A stretch of DNA of 23,408 bases from Chara braunii (taxonomy: Eukaryota > Streptophyta > Charophyceae > Charales > Characeae). Made by a program: the position numbers and the translations under genes. Each line of letters starts with the position of its first letter. Position 1 is the stretch's first letter. The notes beneath the pieces were generated by a model. The model saw only the letters and a program-made list of their open reading frames with translations, was not told the origin of the DNA and made no database searches. This document shows, piece by piece, positions 17,651 through 23,408 of the stretch. The stretch is from contig BFEA01000172.1 of the NCBI GenBank assembly GCA_003427395.1, positions 604,553 to 627,960 on the forward strand, in the 5' to 3' direction.

Positions 17651-18287
17651 GTAGCGAGACCAGGACAAGGGATGCTGGGGCCACAGGCCTCTCAGGCTCA
17701 TTCAAGTTACCCAGACTCGTTCTCGTATGCAGAACCCATTTCTCGGTGCGGTGGGTCAAGACTGCTCAGAATTGCTCTACCATGCCTTCAAGTTTTTTAA
17801 ATTAATAGCGTTATGTTCCCTGAGTACCTAGAACAAGATAAGGGGTGTAGAGCCCAGTTCACAACACTGGACGTTGCTCATATGTCTCTCTATCCGTTTA
17901 CTCGGGTGTATTTAGAACGGACGTTGAGTCCGGTTCTCAACATAGGACTCTTCACATAGTTCGCATGAGGACAGCAGAAGGATAGCACATATTTGGGACG
18001 TTTGGGAGGGACATTTGAGGCGGCCAAGGAGATGGAAGGAGGACTCGCTGGTGCCCCCATGGGGCTCCTTCTATTATTTGTGCCAGCCCAAAGGTTTTGG
18101 GAAAGGAGACAGGGGCTGTCACGCACAGATATGGGATTCAGACCCGTTTTCCAACACTATGACTTCTGATCGTTTCAGGTTCATGACTATTTTCTCAAAC
18201 TTTCAACTATGTATTTCATAAGGGATGTTGAGCCTGGTTCTCAGCACGTGATGCTCCCACGAATAAGATCGGAGCCTGTGTTTTAAT
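17651..18287 (+). other. LINE 3' untranslated region with diverged internal repeats
   Basis: No coding sequence is visible. A motif of about 50 nt on the pattern GTTGAGCCCGGTTCTCAACA followed by a G-A-C-T/T-G-C-T block recurs, in decayed form, at about 17827-17885, 17907-17959, 18130-18165 and 18210-18262. AATAAA overlaps the start of the poly(A) at 18285-18290. Confidence 0.6.
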
Positions 18288-18308
18288 AAAAAAAAAAAAA
18301 AAAAAAAA
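18288..18308 (+). other. Poly(A) tail of the LINE
   Basis: Twenty-one consecutive A residues follow TTTTAAT directly after the ORF2 3' UTR. This marks the 3' end of the retrotransposed copy. Confidence 0.8.
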
Positions 18309-18522
18309 GACCGAAACTTCAAATGCTGGGCCCGTCATTGAAAAATTGGATCGACGGTCGCGTTTTCATTTCACACTTTTAGAATTTGAGGGGTCAGTCC
18401 CGCGGCCCAGCTGCCCATGTATTGGTGCTTTAAGCCGTACTGGCATTTCATCAAAAACGATTTCTTCTTTTTTTTTACTTACATGAAAAGAAATGTCCCA
18501 ATTTTTCATTTTTTTGTCCAGG
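18309..18522. other. Non-coding flank right of the LINE
   Basis: I see no gene. The last 70 bases are T-rich and end in TTTTTTTGTCCAG, which resembles an intron polypyrimidine tract and acceptor. Confidence 0.4.
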
Positions 18523-18672
18523 TTGTTGTAGAGGCTGGCTACTACGCGTATGACAAGCCTGCCAGCACCTGGTCATTTGATCATCCCGATGTATTGCCTA
18601 ACCATTCCCCTATGAGACACCCTCCTTCCCTTACTGATCATCACGATCCCCGACGCATCCCTACTCGCAAGG
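18523..18672 (+). other. Exon-like segment flanked by AG and GT
   Basis: A 150-nt open segment lies between a polypyrimidine tract plus CAG on the left and CTCGCAAG/GTATTACT on the right, as expected for an internal exon. It encodes about 49 residues with protein-like composition, including VEAGYYAYDKPASTWSFDHP. I do not recognise the family, and neighbouring sequence shows no companion exon I can name. It could be a host exon, a captured exon or chance. Confidence 0.3.
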
Positions 18673-18782
18673 TATTACTTGAGTATACCCAGGATCATTA
18701 CCCATTCTAATGATTTTTTTGACCTGACAACGGTTATAGACATCAGGGCTAAGAAGGTTCTCAGATCTCTGATTAAATCACT

Positions 18783-19052
18783 ATGGAACGAGCCACGTCA
18801 TACCGGGCACTTCGAGCGCTAGGGGTAAGCATGCCACTACAAGTCCTCTATGACCCGGAAGCAGGGGAGGCGGCTTCCCACATCATGCTCTTTCCCTGGC
18901 GGAGATCCTGTCTTGAAAATGCCCAACCTTACATCCTCATGTTACCCACATCTTCACACACTCATATAAGGAGTTTCCCCTGGAGCCCCCCGGGGAAGAA
19001 CCCAGTTCTCAGCAGTAGTTGGGGAAGGGAGGAACTAATCCCTCAGCAGTAG
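18783..19052 (+). other. Small unrecognised ORF
   Basis: The frame has 89 codons with no motif, transmembrane segment or domain that I can name. Its composition does not stand out from the surrounding non-coding DNA. I list it only because no other gene occupies this stretch. Confidence 0.15.
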
Positions 19053-19266
19053 GAATCTGGCGCCTGATACAGGGTGAAGAGGTTTTTTCCTTTTTCTCAA
19101 CAATCTGCACAGTCAATCCTCTGGAAATGAGAACAATCAATGCTGCCAGTTTTTTTCTCAGTTACCTTCCCAGACATTTTCCTGAACTATTCTGTATAAC
19201 TGACGCTTTACCCGTTTTCCAGCAGATGACGCTCCCTACCAATAGATGGAGTGGCCGAATAAGGAT

Positions 19267-19304
19267 CTACTAGGCAAGGCTGCTTTTATCACCTTGCCTA
19301 GTAG
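19267..19304. repeat. Perfect 13-bp hairpin
   Basis: CTACTAGGCAAGG (19267-19279) and CCTTGCCTAGTAG (19292-19304) are exact reverse complements separated by 12 nt. Nothing shows that it acts as a terminator; it may be a small foldback or the end of a mobile element. Confidence 0.9.
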
Positions 19305-19325
19305 GTTTTAAATCGGCCTTGTAGG

Positions 19326-19460
19326 CTTATGGCCACCATCTGCTCCCCATACCTCTATGATCTATCATCAACTGGATGTCTAAGCATTCTATTCCAGTTA
19401 CCGTCCTCCGTGGGTTTACCGCCACCATCTGCCCCCCAACCTCTATCAGAGACGGGAGCC
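19326..19460. repeat. Diverged 89-bp repeat pair
   Basis: GCCACCATCTGCTCCCCA (19332) recurs as GCCACCATCTGCCCCCCA (19421), each followed by ACCTCTAT. The middle of the unit is poorly conserved. A weak 119-codon plus-strand frame (19376-19735) overlaps it but has no recognisable features. Confidence 0.55.
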
Positions 19461-19840
19461 ACTCTGGGCTAATTCACGATCATGCTGGCGCAAGAGGGAA
19501 GCCATACGAGCCCCTCATCATGCTGATGTGGGACTTGGGGGGTGTTCCATGCCCGGCAACACTGGCAATGCCAGTGCCGAGCACCATGGGCAGTCGCTGC
19601 ACCTCCCTGTTTCCCCCCACCCAGCCTATATTCATTGTGCCCAACAACCAACAGCCTTGCATTACACCCGACCATGTTGGCTGGGGCCTGGCTAATGATG
19701 CCCTGAGGGGTCAGCAGACTACGCATAGATGGTAAGGCACCAAGGGTGCACAGGCACGTGTGTGGGGCCAGAAGGCCTGAAGACAACTTGTTTGTCGACC
19801 AGTACGTTTCCCAGCCATTTTTCTCCTACGGGCCTTGCAT

Positions 19841-20123
19841 CCTGCTGCACCTTTCAGGGATTGACAGCCGGAGCAAAATGGCTGGAGACGCCAGCCAAAA
19901 AGAGGCCCACACCAGTTTGATTTTTGTTGGTGCGCACGGCCTTTGGAAGCCCGGGCAAAAGTGGCTTCAAGTTGGAAATGCACGCTGCTGCACCTTTCAG
20001 GGATTGGCAGCTGGAGAGAAATGCTGGCAGTGCCAGCCAAAATGACACCCACGCCGGTTTCTTGTTTCTTAGTGTGTAGGCAATCTGGAGCCCTGGGCAA
20101 AAGTGGCTTGGAAGTACTGTTGT
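19841..20123. repeat. 143-bp tandem duplication
   Basis: GCTGCACCTTTCAGGGATTG starts at 19844 and at 19987. Both units then carry a GCCAGCCAAAA block, a CCCAC-CC-GTTT block, a T-rich stretch and GGGCAAAAGTGGCTT at the end. Divergence is moderate. No coding role is apparent. Confidence 0.8.
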
Positions 20124-20694
20124 GTTTTAAAGAAGGAAAAAAGTGACTTCAACATTCTTGTATCCACCCTGCAGGATCTGTTCCTCGTTTGCGGCTAATC
20201 GGCTGCTACACACAAAGGGGAAAAAGAAGAAAAAAAAACAGCGCGGCTCGGGTTACCGTTAGCTGCACACGTGTATCTTACCCCCACCCTACAACTATTG
20301 TTATTGAGTCCTCCATTCTCCTTTTTTTTTAAAAAGGCCCAGTGCCGAAGGCTCCAATTATGAGATTGATTACACCACTTATACGACGCCTCTTCCCATT
20401 AGGGCTGGAAGAGCCTCAGCCACTGCTCCCCTGGAGACAACTTCCGTGTATAACACGAATATAGCTTAGTCTCGGGGCATTGATTGCTTCCCCAGTGAGG
20501 AAGGATTAACCCCGTTGTGTGCAGAATCAATCTCTGCCCTACGAGACTCCTCAATTATCCCTACTTCAATCTTCTGCACGGTGAGGAGTAGGGGAGATAC
20601 AAATAGGACAAAGAGAGTGATAACAGGGCCAGAAAGTTTAGTAGTTCCTCAGTAATTGCAGCAAGCTTCCCCTAAACAACAGTAGTTAAGACAG
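20124..20694. other. Non-coding stretch, nothing recognised
   Basis: Oligo(A) and oligo(T) runs occur at about 20219-20240 and 20322-20332. No ORF of note, RNA gene or clear repeat is visible. Confidence 0.6.
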
Positions 20695-21400
20695 ATGCAA
20701 ACCAAAAGGGAGCCCACTAATTGGGAGAAAATTCAAATTGAATATAGCCCCATGAGATGGGCTGAAATCAAGCACCACAAGAGAGGAAGAATTCACCAAA
20801 CTAGGGGGATCAACACAGATGAGAGAAAAAAGGGGAGGTGGGAGAGAAAACAACCAAGAAGTCACTCCTGCCTCCCTAACCCCCTCTCCACAGCCTCTCT
20901 TCTTCCTCCCGAATCCCACGAGAACAACTCATCATCCTTCCACCCGTCACCGCATCTCCAGATCAGCATCAACTCATACACGGCAGAATTTTCATGCAAG
21001 AGGGGGGGAAGAGATCAAATAGCCATCACCGTAGTAGCTGACCCATCGACAGATCTTGGTTGGATGCTGATTGTGTCGATCGTTGTGAGCGAGACAGTCA
21101 TGGCTGGAAATTGTATTTCAGATGTCATCGTCAGAATCGCTGTTGTCGTCATTGGAAAATTTGTTGATGTTGATGATGTCATCGCGGATGGCACTGTTGA
21201 TGTGGATACTGTTGACGAGCTTTTCGCGGTTGTTGGAGTTGTTGTGTGGATTGTTGGTGTAGAATAGGGTGTCGTTGTCATACCCATTGTTGATGCTGTT
21301 GGAGTTATCTTTGTTGTTGATGTCTTCAGCTCAACTGCCGTTGGCACTGATGATATCTCGGTCGTTATTGTGTGTGTTGTTGCCGCCGAGGCTCCTTCAG
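20695..21400. other. Low-complexity GTTGTTG/GATGTC tract
   Basis: From about 21050 to 21400 the plus strand is rich in GTTGTTG, GTTGATG and GTTATTG, which on the minus strand would encode Thr/Ser-rich sequence (21347-21015, mucin-like, no domain). The plus-strand frame 20695-21267 is likewise featureless. I interpret this as degraded trinucleotide-type simple sequence, although a Thr/Ser-rich secreted-protein fragment cannot be excluded. Confidence 0.45.
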
Positions 21401-21424
21401 CATGTTTTCCGGCAGATCATGACA

Positions 21425-21751
21425 TCATCTCAGCAGCACCTTGTCCCCTTCTTCGTAGAGCTCATAGCAATGGTGTATGAGTTCATCCACCGTCTGCCAG
21501 TCAAGGAGATGACATTGTGCCCATAGTTCGTCAGGCCCCTCCTCGATCTCCCAAAGCACGTTGAGCATTCGTTGTATCATGCCCTCCAGCCATGAGGTCA
21601 TTGAGATTGCCCCCCGACCAACCTCTGACCAATCTTGAGCTGTGGAAGAGAGAAGAAGTACCATCTCCTGCAATCGGCGGCGGCCATCCTGCAAAGCTAA
21701 AAGCCAAGAATCCACAGCTTGTCGTAGCTCCCCGTTTGAAGCCATCTCCAT
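21425..21751 (-). CDS. Hypothetical 108-codon protein or fragment
   Basis: This minus-strand frame has an ATG start and composition more protein-like than its surroundings: amphipathic helices rich in Leu, Glu, Gln and Trp (RQAVDSWLLALQDGRRRLQE, then DELWAQCHLLDWQTVDELIH). It suggests a small all-helical or coiled-coil protein or an exon of one. No family is recognised and no partner gene lies nearby. It could be a remnant of a retroelement protein; the repeated D-E-L and D-W elements hint at an internal helical repeat. Confidence 0.4.
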   Translation of the reverse strand: MEMASNGELRQAVDSWLLALQDGRRRLQEMVLLLSSTAQDWSEVGRGAISMTSWLEGMIQRMLNVLWEIEEGPDELWAQCHLLDWQTVDELIHHCYELYEEGDKVLLR

Positions 21752-21851
21752 CTCCTTCCGCCTTATCGCGTATTACCGCAAGAGCGCCCTCGCACTGCTG
21801 GTCCCGAGGTTAGTTCGCCTCCTTTCGCTTCCTCCCTCACAACGCCCAAGC

Positions 21852-22195
21852 AATGGAACCATCTGTGCCCTCCTCACCCGCCCCACCTTGCTCGGTCGTC
21901 GCGAAAGCTATGGTGTCACCAACATGCTCAGTCACTCCTCGGTAACTCCTAGGGCATTGGGTCATGAGACCGCCGGGCGCGCCGGCTGGTGCGCTCTCCA
22001 CGCCCTCGCAGTACACTCCATTTTGGGTCCTCCATTCTCCTACTCCACCTCTGGGCCCTCCTCTGCCCTTAGTTTTTTTTTTTTTTTTTTCCCTTAGTTT
22101 TAGTGCAATTACTACAAAGTCAAACAAATGTTTTCCTCTTCTTCCTTTTCCTATGTGTGGGGGAGGAGGCAAATGACGCACATGTATGATCAATG
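21852..22195. other. Non-coding stretch with poly(T)
   Basis: A run of 18-20 T occurs at about 22073-22090, flanked on both sides by CCCTTAGTTTT-like sequence. It could be the reverse complement of a poly(A) tail of a minus-strand retrocopy, but nothing upstream on the minus strand identifies one. No gene is seen. Confidence 0.4.
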
Positions 22196-22380
22196 CGGTG
22201 TCTCACGGTCCTTACTGGGCTTCCCTCCACCACACAATACTCTACATGCATTTGGACGCTTTCTGGATCCAATGCATTCAAAATGTAGGAGTCGTCCTGA
22301 CACACCTGATCCACAAATCATCCAAATGCATGCAGAGTGTTGTGCAATGGAGAGAGGCCCTGTGTTGCTTCAGCACACAC
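22196..22380. repeat. Long imperfect foldback (MITE- or hairpin-precursor-like)
   Basis: Core arms 22233-22256 and 22321-22344 match in 22 of 24 positions as inverted repeats (ending ATGCATTTGGA / TCCAAATGCAT). Weaker pairing extends outward for another 30-35 nt on each side and also inward, so the whole 185 nt could fold on itself. Such a structure fits a small MITE or an RNA hairpin precursor. Confidence 0.6.
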
Positions 22381-22407
22381 AGAATCACTCAGTTGATCCG
22401 CCAGGCT

Positions 22408-22471
22408 AGAGGATTTTCCTACTCAAGAGGGTTCGAATGAGAGGATTTTCCTATTCAAGGGGGTTCGAATT
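22408..22471. repeat. 32-bp tandem duplication
   Basis: AGAGGATTTTCCTACTCAAG at 22408 is repeated at 22440 with two or three changes, each unit ending GGGTTCGAAT. Confidence 0.9.
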
Positions 22472-22551
22472 AGAAGCGGCAGAAAAGGAGCAGCAGGAAA
22501 GAAGCAGCCTTTGATGAGAGAGTTCCTTTCAATAAAAAAAATAAATAAATA

Positions 22552-22592
22552 AAAGAAGAAGAAGAAGAAGAAGAAGAAGAAGAAGAAGAAAA
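22552..22592. repeat. (GAA)n microsatellite
   Basis: A nearly pure GAA run of about 38 nt is preceded by A-rich sequence (ATAAATAAATAAAA). Confidence 0.95.
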
Positions 22593-22599
22593 GGAGAGA

Positions 22600-22990
22600 C
22601 ATCCAGTGGCCAAGCTCAGTTGGTTAGGCATGCATGTGGCATTCAGGAGGTTGTGGGTTCAAGCCCCATAGCCGCCTGCGGCGCACTTAGTGCCAACGGA
22701 CTGTGATAGTCCTCTGGATACCCCTGATCGGTACTATGACCAACACGGGTGTGAGTGTGAGCGCAAGTGGGTTGTGTGTGGTGTGTGGGAGAGTGTTGGC
22801 CATAGCCTCTGCTGCTACTCGATGAGGGGTGGGGGACGATGAGAAAGGGAGGTGCAGCTACTGGCAACATGCTCAGTCTTTGCGTTAGCCGGACCCCCAC
22901 CAGCGGCCCCACCCCATCTCTGACTACCGCTGTTGGGGCGGGGCAACATGAATTACCTCGTTTGCGAGGCCCTATGCTTGCAGGAGTCCC
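22600..22990 (+). mobile_element. tRNA-derived SINE-like unit
   Basis: The head contains a box-A-like AAGCTCAGTTGGTTAGGC (22612-22629) and a canonical box-B GGTTCAAGCCC (about 22658-22668) at tRNA-like spacing, the internal promoter of RNA polymerase III. The T-arm can form (GTGGG/CCCAT), but the acceptor and anticodon stems are poor, so it is not a functional tRNA. About 320 nt of non-tRNA body follow, with GT-rich sequence. The end is not sharply defined and no oligo(A) tail is certain. Confidence 0.6.
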
Positions 22991-23408
22991 CTCTATATAG
23001 TCTTAGGAGTAGTGGTAGGAAGGTAGTGAAAGGCGAAAAAAGAATTCAAGAAAAAGGAGAGACCATTTCTCTTTAGAGTTCAAACTTGATTTCCTCTCTT
23101 TTTCTTTTAATGGGTTAGTCCTGTGTTAAATTGTTAAACTGATTTTTTCCCGGGGGGGGGGTTCCCCATCTGGTTCCAGTTGAGATTGGACTGGATGGGA
23201 CTACCATTCAGCCAAATTTGTTTTTTTTTGGTATTTTGACTTCTTCTGGATTTTTTATTTTTTTTAGCTTTTTTTTTTCTTCGGAAGAAACAGCTGCATC
23301 CTCCTCTAGCAGGATTTGGTAAGAGCATCCTCCTCTAGCAGGGCCCCAGGGTCTATGGCTCCAGTCTATTGGTGGGGAGCTGCACCTGTAATTGGTTGCA
23401 ACAGCTGC
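22991..23408. other. Non-coding right end with short direct repeats
   Basis: It contains a poly(G) run (about 23152-23160), T-rich sequence (23220-23280) and two exact copies of GCATCCTCCTCTAGCAGG at 23296-23313 and 23325-23342 (29-bp period). No gene is visible. Confidence 0.6.

Larger units (their letters stand above)
11258..18308 (+). mobile_element. 5'-inverted LINE retrotransposon copy (approximate left end)
   Basis: ORF1 of a LINE lies reversed (11319-13560), ORF2 lies forward (13630-17650), and a 3' UTR with a poly(A) run ends the element at 18308. Inverted 5' segment, forward 3' segment and terminal poly(A) match the product of twin-primed target-primed reverse transcription. The left boundary is uncertain; I found no convincing target-site duplication flanking it. 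Two unrelated LINE fragments meeting head to head remain possible. Confidence 0.55.

Noticed and set aside
21015-21347. Thr/Ser-rich mucin-like protein on the minus strand
   Set aside because: The composition follows from GTTGTTG-type simple sequence and there is no signal peptide or domain.
22605-22677. Functional tRNA gene
   Set aside because: Box A and box B are present but acceptor and anticodon stems do not pair well and no normal anticodon loop can be drawn.

Overview
This window looks like repeat-dense nuclear DNA of a plant-lineage eukaryote. The evidence is microsatellites, a poly(A)-tailed LINE, a tRNA-derived SINE-like unit, short foldback elements, TATA-like boxes, no bacterial-style operons or ribosome binding sites, and many decayed transposon genes. 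My impression from remembered protein families (the gag, the LINE ORF1 with its C-x2-C-x4-H-x4-C knuckle, Ulp1 proteins) is a charophyte alga such as Chara. I could not test that. I see no intact host gene.

Left third (1-7.5 kb, + strand). GC-rich palindromic repeats (1-711) lead into a broken run of coding segments: an unrecognised acidic protein (about 790-1957), a segment resembling a ParB/sulfiredoxin-fold domain with a GQH motif (1957-about 2830), a segment resembling a degenerate beta-class DNA methyltransferase (about 2826-4328), and a low-complexity tail with a small compact domain (4329-5664). After microsatellites and a 418-bp-period duplication comes a Ulp1/C48 cysteine protease (6504-7487). 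Its His-Asp-Gln-Cys catalytic set is intact, but it has one in-frame TAG where this family normally has a Trp. A ParB-like, methyltransferase-like and Ulp1 combination on one eukaryotic mobile element is the most interesting signal here.

Middle (7.5-11.3 kb). A Ty3/gypsy-type gag pseudogene lies on the minus strand (7877-9506). It is flanked by two direct copies of a 48-bp stem-loop and preceded by the same kind of palindromic leader seen at position 1. Purine-rich DNA, a chain of hairpins, poly(G), an 89-bp tandem repeat and a 352-bp MITE-like element (10906-11257) follow.

Right-centre (11.3-18.3 kb). A LINE is rearranged so that ORF1 is inverted (minus strand, 13560 to 11319), head-to-head with ORF2 (plus strand, 13630-17650). 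A repeat-containing 3' UTR and a 21-nt poly(A) at 18288-18308 follow. This is the arrangement expected from twin priming. Both ORFs are heavily mutated.

Right end (18.3-23.4 kb). This is mostly non-coding: diverged tandem repeats, a perfect 13-bp hairpin, a Thr/Ser-coding low-complexity tract, one plausible 108-codon minus-strand ORF, a long imperfect foldback (22196-22380), a (GAA)n tract and a tRNA-derived SINE-like unit (22600-22990). The nonsense codons I could place in conserved context are almost all explained by single C-to-T or G-to-A changes, which fits decay of methylated, silenced transposons.
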